From contig CANQCQ010000070.1 of assembly GCA_947589725.1 (NCBI GenBank), forward strand, positions 1-5,295: 5,295 nt of DNA, given 5' to 3'. The position numbers and the translations under genes were made by a program. This document shows, in pieces, positions 1-5,295 of this stretch (position 1 is the stretch's first letter; each line of letters opens with the position of its first letter). The notes beneath the pieces are model-generated. The model did no database searches and was not told the DNA's origin. It saw only the letters and a list, made by a program, of their open reading frames with translations. This stretch comes from an uncultured Bacilli bacterium (GTDB lineage: Bacteria; Bacillota_I; Bacilli_A; RF39; UBA660).

Positions 1-993
1 TTGGAGCATAATTTAATTGGCTATTATATGTTTAATGAGGTAAAACCTAATCCTACAGTGAAAAATGTTCAAGATGGACTACTAATGGCAAATATTAATA
101 ATGTTGATTCTATTATTGCTGTAGGAGGAGGAAGTGTTATTGATACCGCAAAAGCAATATCAATAATAATGACAAATCCTGAATTCAATGATGTAGTTAG
201 TTTAGATGGAGTTGCAAATACAAAAAACAAGGGATTGCCTCTCATAGCTTTACCAACTACTTCAGGAACAGCTGCAGAAGTTACTATTAATTATGTAATA
301 ACTGATGAAACAAGAACTAAAAAAATGGTTTGCATAGATGTGCATGATATACCAATTGTTGCAATTGTTGATCCAGATTTAATGGATGGAATGCCTCAAG
401 GATTAGCAGCTGCTACTGGAATGGATGCATTAACACATGCTATGGAAGGATATATAACAAAAGCTGGTTGGTTAATTCCAGACATGTTTCATATAAATGC
501 TATGGCATTAATATTTAAAAATTTAGAAAATGCAGCAAATAAAAAAGATAAAAGCGCTATAGAAAAAATGGCTTACGCTCAATACATTGCTGGAATGGGT
601 TTCTCCAATGTTGGATTAGGAATAGTTCATTCTATGGCACATTCATTGGGAGCTTACTTTGATACTCCTCATGGGGTTGCAAATGCTTTATTATTACCTT
701 ATGTTATGAAATTCAATGGAAAAGTTTGCCCAGAATTATTTAGAAATATGGGGTATGCATTTGGTTTAGATATGAATAATTTAAGTGATGAAGAAGCTGT
801 TGATAAAATTGTTGATGCTTTAAAAGAATTGTCAAAGAAATTGAATATACCTCAAAGGTTAAGAGAAATAGGAATACCAAAAGAAATGATTCCTACTCTA
901 GCAAAACAAGCAATTAATGATGCTTGTACTCCAGGAAATCCTAGAGAAGTTAGTGTAGAAGATATTATTAAGTTATATGAAGAAGCATATTAG
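1..993 (+). CDS. fucO: Iron-dependent alcohol dehydrogenase, FucO-like lactaldehyde reductase (5' truncated by window edge)
   Basis: Group III metal-dependent alcohol dehydrogenase. By similarity to E. coli FucO it would interconvert lactaldehyde and 1,2-propanediol with NAD(H) in the cytosol. Residues count from the first visible codon. The dinucleotide-binding glycine motif GGGSVIDTAKAI is at 42-53 and PTTSGTAAEVTINYVITDE at 85-103. The metal ligands are Asp142, His146, His210 and His224, which match the recalled FucO set 196/200/263/277 with an offset of 53-54. The stretch GMGFSNVGLGIVH and the tail GNPREVSVEDIIKLYEEAY are also FucO-like. The frame is open at base 1 and the usual length is about 383 residues, so roughly 53 N-terminal residues lie upstream. 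The opening TTG is probably an internal leucine, not a start. The FIST gene follows after 17 bases, so the two are probably co-transcribed. Iron-ADH specificity is broad, so another short-chain aldehyde or diol substrate is possible. Confidence 0.88.
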   Translation: MEHNLIGYYMFNEVKPNPTVKNVQDGLLMANINNVDSIIAVGGGSVIDTAKAISIIMTNPEFNDVVSLDGVANTKNKGLPLIALPTTSGTAAEVTINYVITDETRTKKMVCIDVHDIPIVAIVDPDLMDGMPQGLAAATGMDALTHAMEGYITKAGWLIPDMFHINAMALIFKNLENAANKKDKSAIEKMAYAQYIAGMGFSNVGLGIVHSMAHSLGAYFDTPHGVANALLLPYVMKFNGKVCPELFRNMGYAFGLDMNNLSDEEAVDKIVDALKELSKKLNIPQRLREIGIPKEMIPTLAKQAINDACTPGNPREVSVEDIIKLYEEAY

Positions 994-1010
994 AAAAGAG
1001 GAAAATAAAG

Positions 1011-2198
1011 ATGTTAAAGTCAAAAGTTGGATATAGTATTGATGAAGACAATTTTACAATTGGGGTTAAAACAGCAACAACAGCAACTGAAGGAATGGAA
1101 TATGCTAAATTAGGATTTCTATATACTTCTGCAAATAATGATATAAAAGAAATAATAAAAGGAGTTAGATCAGTTACAGATATTCCATTAATAGGTTGTA
1201 CAAGTAGTGGAGCTATAATTACTCCGGATGGTATCATAACTTCTGAAAATGGATTTGCTGGTATGATGTCATTTGATGATCCTGATATGGTAGTTGGAGT
1301 TGCATGCCATGAATCTGGAAAAGATGCAAGAGCAATTGGACGAAAAGTTGCTATTGAAGCAGTAGAAAATGCAAAAACTACTAGGGCTCCAGCTTATTTT
1401 TACATGGTTGCAAGTCCAAAAGAAGAAGAAGATTATTTAATGGGAATTCAAGATGTTATTGGAAGAGTACCTGTTTTTGGTGGAAGTGCAGCTGATGATT
1501 CAGTTGAAGGAAAATGGAAAATTATTTGTAATGATAAAGTGTTTAATGATGGAGTAGCTGTTGCTTTTTTCTATACTGACAATGAGATAGCAACTTCATA
1601 TACTGGTGCATATAATGAGACAAAAAATATTGGAATTATAACAGAAGTAAAAGATAAAAGAACTTTAGTTTCAATAGATGGAATTTCGGCATTAAAAAAA
1701 TATGCTCAATGGTTGAATGTAAAACCAAATTCTCTAATAGGATCTAATTTATTAGCAGCATCCATAACAAAACCTTTAGGAGTAAAAGATCCTCTTGGTA
1801 ATTTGACAGTAATACGTCATCCTATGTTTGGTAATGATGAAGGTACAAAAACTAATGCAGATGATACTATTACGTTAGGAAACAAAGTTGTAGAAGGAAC
1901 AGCTATTATTCAATTAGAGTCTAGTATTGATGAGTTAATATCTTCAACTGGAGATACTTTAAAAGATGTAAGAAAACAGTTATATACTTCTCCAGCAGCT
2001 TATATATTAATACATTGTGGTGGAAGAAAATTAGGAATTGGAGACAGAATCGAAGAAGTATATAAACAACTAGTAAAAGAGGCTAAGGGAGTACCTTTTA
2101 TAACAGTATTTACTTTTGGAGAATATGGATATGATGAGCACTCTTCAAATATCTGTGGAGGGTTAATGCTATCTTTTACAGCATTTGGTAAAAACTAA
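1011..2198 (+). CDS. Stand-alone FIST N/FIST C domain protein, putative intracellular sensor
   Basis: A complete 395-residue soluble protein with no signal peptide or membrane segment visible. The FIST_N half covers roughly residues 30-220 and includes IPLIGCTSSGAII (58-70), the characteristic VFGGSAADD (155-163) and a following beta-rich ND..AVAFFY segment (179-188). The FIST_C half covers roughly 225-390 and ends with AAYILIHCGGRK (329-340), FITVFTFGEYGY (363-374) and HSSNICGGLMLSFTAFG (377-393). FIST domains are regarded as small-ligand sensors. Proteins of this length without an output domain include the heme/nitric-oxide protein NosP, usually encoded beside a histidine kinase; no kinase is visible here. 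The ATG is supported by AGAGGA at 997-1002 with an 8-base spacer. The gene lies 17 bases after the dehydrogenase and ends before a strong terminator, so it is the last gene of that transcript. Ligand and partner are unknown; a link to the dehydrogenase's metabolism is inference only. Confidence 0.85.
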   Translation: MLKSKVGYSIDEDNFTIGVKTATTATEGMEYAKLGFLYTSANNDIKEIIKGVRSVTDIPLIGCTSSGAIITPDGIITSENGFAGMMSFDDPDMVVGVACHESGKDARAIGRKVAIEAVENAKTTRAPAYFYMVASPKEEEDYLMGIQDVIGRVPVFGGSAADDSVEGKWKIICNDKVFNDGVAVAFFYTDNEIATSYTGAYNETKNIGIITEVKDKRTLVSIDGISALKKYAQWLNVKPNSLIGSNLLAASITKPLGVKDPLGNLTVIRHPMFGNDEGTKTNADDTITLGNKVVEGTAIIQLESSIDELISSTGDTLKDVRKQLYTSPAAYILIHCGGRKLGIGDRIEEVYKQLVKEAKGVPFITVFTFGEYGYDEHSSNICGGLMLSFTAFGKN

Positions 2199-2234
2199 TA
2201 TATAATATTAAATTAAAATAAAATCTATATTTAA

Positions 2235-2272
2235 AAAGTGAAAGTGTACATAAAAGTGTATGCTTTTATTTT
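2235..2272 (+). terminator. Intrinsic terminator of the dehydrogenase-FIST unit
   Basis: The core stem AAAGTGTACA (2241-2250) pairs with TGTATGCTTT (2257-2266) around the six-base loop TAAAAG, with two G-T wobbles. Pairing continues outward to 2235/2272 with two more wobbles, giving about 16 pairs. The T-rich run TTTTATTTTGATTTTAT follows the core. The stem begins 37 bases after the FIST stop codon, as expected for a transcript end. Confidence 0.75.
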
Positions 2273-2412
2273 GATTTTATAATTACTACAAAAAATGACA
2301 GCACTAATTCTTTTTAATGTTTTCTAATAAAATATATAATTTTGTAAAACACTAAAAATTAACAACATTGTAATTTAAATAAAAAAATTATTATATATAA
2401 TCTACTTTTATA

Positions 2413-2421
2413 TGGTATAAT
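2413..2421 (+). promoter_or_regulatory. Extended -10 promoter for the ttcA-like gene
   Basis: A perfect TATAAT at 2416-2421 is preceded by TG one base upstream (TGGTATAAT), the extended -10 pattern of vegetative sigma factor promoters. No good -35 box is present 16-18 bases upstream; TTATAT at 2391-2396 is the nearest weak candidate, and the extended -10 may compensate. Transcription would start near 2428, leaving a leader of about 105 bases. TATAAT-like words are common in such AT-rich DNA, so this rests on the exact match, the TG and the position after a terminator. Confidence 0.55.
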
Positions 2422-2472
2422 TGTACGTAAATTATGTGGTGATAAAATAAAGTAATTAAGTAAAATTTGCAA

Positions 2473-2495
2473 AATAAACAAAACGGTAGTTTATT
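2473..2495. repeat. Inverted repeat in the ttcA-like leader, possible operator or RNA hairpin
   Basis: AATAAAC (2473-2479) and GTTTATT (2489-2495) are exact inverted copies separated by nine bases that contain CGGTA, a rare GC-richer patch here. An inner AAAC/GTTT pair (2481-2484 and 2489-2492) offers a competing fold. The repeat lies downstream of the predicted transcription start, so it could be a repressor site acting as a roadblock or a weak leader hairpin. No T-run follows it, so it is not a terminator. Confidence 0.35.
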
Positions 2496-2517
2496 ATGTG
2501 TTTTAGATTAATAATTA

Positions 2518-2540
2518 TATCATTGGGGAGTTAGATGATA
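2518..2540 (+). promoter_or_regulatory. Ribosome binding site and start codon of the ttcA-like gene within a small hairpin
   Basis: The strong Shine-Dalgarno sequence GGGGAG (2525-2530) lies only four bases before ATG 2535 and ten bases before an in-frame GTG at 2541, so either could be the start. ATG is chosen by codon preference. TATCAT (2518-2523) is the exact reverse complement of ATGATA (2535-2540), which puts the Shine-Dalgarno sequence in an 11-base loop and the ATG in the stem. Six mostly A-T pairs make a weak stem, so a regulatory role is speculative. Confidence 0.45.
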
Positions 2541-3368
2541 GTGGAAAAATATAAAGAAATAGAAAGAAGTATTATAAAAAAATACCGTAAAGATATATGG
2601 TCAAAGTTTATTAAAGCTGTAAAAGATTATGAACTTATTAAAGAAGCTGACAATATAATGGTTTGCATAAGTGGTGGTAAAGATTCATTTTTATTGGCTA
2701 AGTGCATTCAAGAACTTCAAAGACATGGCAAAGTTAAGTTTAATGCTCATTATGTAGTTATGGATCCAGGATATAGTGACTATAATAGGAATTTTATAAT
2801 CAATAATGCAAAGATATTAAATATTCCAATAGAAATATTTAGAAGTGATATATTTGATGTTGTTGAAAAAGTTGGTTCTGCAAGTTCTTGTTATTTATGT
2901 GCTAGAATGAGAAGAGGATGTCTTTATAATCATGCTAAAGATTTAGGTTGTAATAAAATAGTATTAGGTCATCATTTTGATGATGTTATAGAAACAACTT
3001 TACTGTCAATGTTTTACAGTTCAGAAGTAAAAACAATGATGCCTAAATTGCATAGTGATAATTATCCAGGGATAGAGCTTATAAGACCATTATATTTGGT
3101 ACATGAAGATTCAATAATTTCTTGGAGTAAAAGTAATGGATTAGGATTTATTAAGTGTGCTTGTAAATTTACAGAAGAATGTTCAACAATAGATGAAAAT
3201 AAGAGTAAAAGAAAAGAAGTAAAGAAATTAATCAAAGATTTAAGAAAGATAAATAAAAATATTGACTACAATATTTTTAAAGCATTAGACAATGTCAATT
3301 TAGACTGTATATTAGGAGTAAAGCAAAATGGTAAATATAAAAGTTTTTTAGAGGACTATGACAAATAG
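2535..3368 (+). CDS. ttcA: TtcA-family PP-loop tRNA 2-thiocytidine synthetase-like protein
   Basis: A 277-residue cytosolic N-type ATP pyrophosphatase. TtcA uses ATP and a [4Fe-4S] cluster to convert cytidine 32 of certain tRNAs to 2-thiocytidine. The PP-loop SGGKDS is at 46-51. The TtcA block CYLCARMRRGCLY (119-131) carries the CxxC pair Cys119/Cys122, followed by GHHFDDVIETTLLSMFY (145-161), MMPKL (168-172) and IRPL (183-186), all in E. coli TtcA order. Where E. coli has PCNLC near the C-terminus, this protein has KCACKFTEEC, with Cys208, Cys210 and Cys216, so the third cluster ligand is ambiguous. It is shorter than E. coli TtcA (about 311 residues), mainly at the ends. It appears monocistronic: a terminator and promoter lie upstream and a bidirectional terminator downstream. 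Family assignment is firm. The exact tRNA target, or another sulfur-transfer role, is not established from sequence. Confidence 0.85.
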   Translation: MIVEKYKEIERSIIKKYRKDIWSKFIKAVKDYELIKEADNIMVCISGGKDSFLLAKCIQELQRHGKVKFNAHYVVMDPGYSDYNRNFIINNAKILNIPIEIFRSDIFDVVEKVGSASSCYLCARMRRGCLYNHAKDLGCNKIVLGHHFDDVIETTLLSMFYSSEVKTMMPKLHSDNYPGIELIRPLYLVHEDSIISWSKSNGLGFIKCACKFTEECSTIDENKSKRKEVKKLIKDLRKINKNIDYNIFKALDNVNLDCILGVKQNGKYKSFLEDYDK

Positions 3369-3374
3369 TTTGTT

Positions 3375-3411
3375 AAAAAAATACCCACTAAATTTTAGTG
3401 GATATTTTTTT
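3375..3411. terminator. Bidirectional intrinsic terminator between convergent ttcA-like and permease genes
   Basis: CCACTAA (3385-3391) pairs with TTAGTGG (3395-3401) around a three-base loop. A seven-A run (3375-3381) and a seven-T run (3405-3411) flank the stem, so it ends with a U-tract on either strand. The 37-base element is symmetric about 3393 apart from the mismatch 3384/3402. It starts 7 bases after the ttcA-like stop codon. On the minus strand the stem contains the permease stop codon (3388-3390) and its last few sense codons. Confidence 0.88.
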
Positions 3412-4185
3412 ACTTAGAAGTTCAACTAAATAATACATAAGATATGATAATATACATAAAATAAACAGACTTGTAATAACTAAATCTATATGAAATACAG
3501 AAGAACCGTATGTTATTAAATAGCCTAAGCCTTTTTTAGAAACAAGTAATTCTCCCATTATTACTCCGATGTAATTCATTGATAAATTTACCTTTAATGT
3601 ACTAATTAAATTACTATAATTACTTGGAATTATTACTTTATTAAAAATACTAAATTTATTTGCTCCAAAACTTCTCATTAAATAAATGTATTTATTATCT
3701 GTATTTGAAAAGTAAGTATATATATTAATTGTCGTTACAAAAATACTAATTAATAATCCCATTAATATAATAGATTTTACTCCAGCTCCAGCCCAAATTA
3801 TTATAAGAGGCCCAAGAGAAACTTTTGGCAAAGAATTAAGAACAGTTAAATATGGATCTATTATTCTAGAAAAAATAGGTACAAGCCACATTATAGTTGC
3901 AATAATAAAACTAATTATAAAAGATATTATAAAACTCACTACTATTTCATATACAGTAACACTCACATGATTAAGTAAAGTACCATTTTTTAATAAATTG
4001 TAACTAGTATTTATAATTTCACTAGGACAAGAAGTAAGAAATGTATTAATTAATTTTAGTTTAGCTAATAATTCCCATCCTACTAAAAAAACTATTAAAA
4101 TTGATACACGGAGTATTGCTACAACAAGCTTTTCACGTTTAATTTTCTTTATATAGTTTATATGTTCAAGAGATTGTGTTAACAT
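3388..4185 (-). CDS. ABC importer inner-membrane permease, SsuC/TauC/ThiX-like
   Basis: A 265-residue permease of the binding-protein-dependent transport family that would form the substrate channel of the importer encoded with the two upstream genes. Strongly hydrophobic stretches lie near residues 20-41, 79-103, 122-133, 136-156, 203-214 and 233-257, consistent with about six membrane helices. The cytoplasmic EAA-type loop that docks on the ATPase is at about 167-187 (IYLMRSFGANKFSIFNKVIIP without its first residue), with the conserved glycine at 174 and the closing IP. NSLPKVSLGPLIIIWAGAG (117-135) is typical of the nitrate/sulfonate/taurine group. The ATG overlaps the ATPase gene by 20 bases and has GGAG (4195-4198) eight bases upstream, so translation is probably coupled. 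The stop codon lies inside the terminator stem. The length is normal for the family. The substrate is not inferable from the permease. Confidence 0.87.
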   Translation of the reverse strand: MLTQSLEHINYIKKIKREKLVVAILRVSILIVFLVGWELLAKLKLINTFLTSCPSEIINTSYNLLKNGTLLNHVSVTVYEIVVSFIISFIISFIIATIMWLVPIFSRIIDPYLTVLNSLPKVSLGPLIIIWAGAGVKSIILMGLLISIFVTTINIYTYFSNTDNKYIYLMRSFGANKFSIFNKVIIPSNYSNLISTLKVNLSMNYIGVIMGELLVSKKGLGYLITYGSSVFHIDLVITSLFILCILSYLMYYLVELLSKKISTKI

Positions 4186-4924
4186 CTAAATCACTCCATA
4201 TCTTATCATGCATTTTATTAAAATTAATATCTAACTTTCTTGAATAAAAATCTTTACTATTAAATTCAATGTCATAGATTTTTTTAACAGATCCAGGACG
4301 TTTAGTTAAAACTATTATTCTGTCAGAAGTATTTAAAGCTTCAGACAAATCATGTGTAACCATGATAGCAGTTTTGTTTTCTTTTTTTATTATATTAAAA
4401 ATATCTTCTCCTATCGCAAGCCTAGATTGTGAATCCAAAGCAGAAAGTGGTTCATCCAATAATAGAATATCTGGTTTTAAAGCTAAAGTCCTTATTAAAG
4501 CAACGCGTTGTCTCATACCACCAGATAAATTGTTAGGATACTTATTTATAAAATCTTCTAATCCATATTTTTTTAATAGATATAGCACATATTTTTTATT
4601 TTCCTCTGTTAATTTTCCTTTTACTTCTAGACCCAACAGACAATTATCCAAAACTGTTCTCCAAGGAAATAAAGAATCTGTTTGAAGCATATATCCAACC
4701 CTTAAATCTTTTTTGTATATTACATTTCCAGAATAATCTTTATCTATACCAGCTAATATTGATAATATAGTTGATTTTCCACAGCCACTAGGTCCTATTA
4801 TAGAAATAAATTCTTTTTCACTAACACAAAAATTTACATCTTTAATAGCAATAGTTTCACCATTTAAGTCTTGATATTTTTTAGTTAGATTTTCTACTGA
4901 TAAAATTATTTTATTAGTTTTCAT
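4166..4924 (-). CDS. ABC importer ATP-binding protein, SsuB/TauB/ThiZ-like
   Basis: A 252-residue cytoplasmic nucleotide-binding subunit that would drive the adjacent permease by ATP hydrolysis. All motifs are intact: Walker A GPSGCGKST (44-52), Q-loop Gln81 in GYMLQTDSLFPWRTVLDN, signature LSGGMRQR (133-140), Walker B ILLLDEP (153-159), D-loop SALD (161-164) and switch His191 in VTHDLSEAL. The FPWRTVLDN segment after the Q-loop and the overall length are typical of nitrate/sulfonate/taurine/thiamine-precursor importers. ATG 4924 overlaps the end of the binding-protein gene by 11 bases and has only a weak GAAGA upstream, which suggests translation coupled to that gene. The 3' end overlaps the permease gene by 20 bases. 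The C-terminal 30 residues past the switch region are lysine- and aspartate-rich and show no recognisable regulatory domain. Confidence 0.92.
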   Translation of the reverse strand: MKTNKIILSVENLTKKYQDLNGETIAIKDVNFCVSEKEFISIIGPSGCGKSTILSILAGIDKDYSGNVIYKKDLRVGYMLQTDSLFPWRTVLDNCLLGLEVKGKLTEENKKYVLYLLKKYGLEDFINKYPNNLSGGMRQRVALIRTLALKPDILLLDEPLSALDSQSRLAIGEDIFNIIKKENKTAIMVTHDLSEALNTSDRIIVLTKRPGSVKKIYDIEFNSKDFYSRKLDINFNKMHDKIWSDLDVNTIS

Positions 4925-5295
4925 AAATCAAATCTTCATAACTAACGTTTTTATCAATTATTCCATAATCTAGCATTATATCTTGTAAATGATCAAATGA
5001 TTCTCTACTAAATTTTGTTGAATTTGGCCAAGCTTCTACTTTTTTATAACTTTCAACAGCTTTACTTATAGATTCTAATGATGTGTCATTAAATTGTGGT
5101 TGAATTATTTTAGCTATATCTGAAGAATCATGATTATTTACATAATCTAAACCTTTTTGTGTTGCTTTAGTAAATGCCTTAATTAAATTTTTATTATTAT
5201 CAATGTAACTTTGTTTTGCTGAAAATGAGGTATAAGGAACAACGCCGCCTAATTCACCTAATGATGCAACAACATAACCATATCCTTGCTCTGCA
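4914..5295 (-). CDS. ABC importer substrate-binding protein, NMT1/SsuA-like (C-terminal part only)
   Basis: An open minus-strand frame enters from the right edge and ends at the TAA at 4914-4916, giving the last 126 residues. It reads AEQGYGYVVASLGELGGVVP, then YTSFSAKQSYIDNNKNLIKA, and near the end SFDHLQDIMLDYGIIDKN, closing with YEDLIYEN. A GELGG...PY segment, a helix with FTKATQKGLDYV, and a C-terminal ESF..LQ.IM..YG.I helix are typical of extracytoplasmic NMT1/SsuA-like binding proteins, which capture the ligand and deliver it to the permease. About 200 residues, including the expected lipoprotein signal and most ligand contacts, are outside the window. The stop overlaps the ATPase start by 11 bases, so the gene is the proximal member of the operon. 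Candidate ligands for the family include aliphatic sulfonates, taurine, nitrate and thiamine pyrimidine precursors; none can be preferred from this fragment. Confidence 0.82.
   Translation of the reverse strand, partial: AEQGYGYVVASLGELGGVVPYTSFSAKQSYIDNNKNLIKAFTKATQKGLDYVNNHDSSDIAKIIQPQFNDTSLESISKAVESYKKVEAWPNSTKFSRESFDHLQDIMLDYGIIDKNVSYEDLIYEN

Larger units (their letters stand above)
2199..2534. other. Non-coding intergenic region between the FIST gene and the ttcA-like gene
   Basis: 336 bases of extremely AT-rich sequence without a credible coding region. It holds, in order, the terminator of the upstream operon (2235-2272), about 140 bases of featureless A/T-rich DNA, an extended -10 promoter (2413-2421), and a leader of about 105 bases with an inverted repeat (2473-2495) and a small hairpin around the next gene's ribosome binding site (2518-2540). 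I recognise no known riboswitch class or tRNA. Confidence 0.75.

Noticed and set aside
1..3. TTG at base 1 as the dehydrogenase start codon
   Set aside because: Alignment from memory to FucO places this codon inside the N-terminal domain, with about 53 residues missing upstream.
968..1237. Minus-strand open frame of 89 codons
   Set aside because: It lies antisense across the well-supported dehydrogenase-FIST junction and the FIST N-terminal coding region and has no family resemblance.
2295..2327. Short plus-strand frame beginning ATGACAGCACTA and ending at TAA after about ten codons
   Set aside because: No ribosome binding site, only ten codons, and it lies in AT-rich filler just after a terminator.
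2342..2365. TTGTAAA ... TTAACAA halves resembling a Rex (NADH-responsive repressor) operator
   Set aside because: The halves are ten bases apart instead of about four, and one is imperfect; in this base composition it is likely chance.
2467..2497. Second promoter candidate TTGCAA / TATTAT closer to the ttcA-like gene
   Set aside because: Spacer is 19 bases and both boxes are poor; the extended -10 upstream is a much better match.
3900..3950. Near-repeated TTATAAAA units on the plus strand in the permease gene
   Set aside because: These encode the hydrophobic FIISFIISFII of a membrane helix; the repetition follows from low-complexity membrane sequence and AT-rich codons.
4362..4685. Plus-strand open frame of 107 codons
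   Set aside because: It lies opposite the ATPase region coding for the Q-loop, signature and Walker B motifs, so it is a shadow of that gene.

Overview
The window is very AT-rich by eye. Its genes favour AGA for arginine and A/T-ending codons, have purine-rich ribosome binding sites, and are separated by intrinsic terminators with long T-runs. This looks like a low-GC Firmicute, most likely a Clostridium or close relative. All four complete genes and the two edge-truncated ones look chromosomal. No phage, insertion sequence, CRISPR array, tRNA or rRNA is visible.

Plus strand, 1-2272: a two-gene unit. It opens with the 3' part of an iron-dependent alcohol dehydrogenase that closely follows lactaldehyde reductase / 1,2-propanediol oxidoreductase (FucO). 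Seventeen bases later comes a complete stand-alone FIST-domain protein, a family of putative small-ligand or heme sensors. A long stem with a T-rich tail ends the unit. Positions 2199-2534 are non-coding and hold this terminator, an extended -10 promoter and a leader of roughly 105 bases with two small inverted repeats.

Plus strand, 2535-3368: a single gene for a TtcA-family PP-loop enzyme, the tRNA C32 2-thiolation type. A near-symmetric bidirectional terminator at 3375-3411 separates it from the convergent genes on the other strand and lies partly inside the last codons of the facing permease gene.

Minus strand, 5295-3388: an ABC importer operon in the order substrate-binding protein (C-terminal 126 residues only), ATPase, permease, with coding overlaps of 11 and 20 bases. 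It belongs to the SsuABC/TauABC/ThiXYZ-like group (nitrate, sulfonate, taurine or thiamine-precursor importers). The substrate cannot be told from this window because the binding protein's N-terminal part and any upstream riboswitch lie outside it.

The three units have no obvious common pathway. I see no clearly undescribed system. The points most worth a second look are the dehydrogenase-FIST pairing, the unusual C-terminal cysteine cluster of the TtcA-like enzyme, the structured leader of that gene, and the terminator embedded in a coding end.
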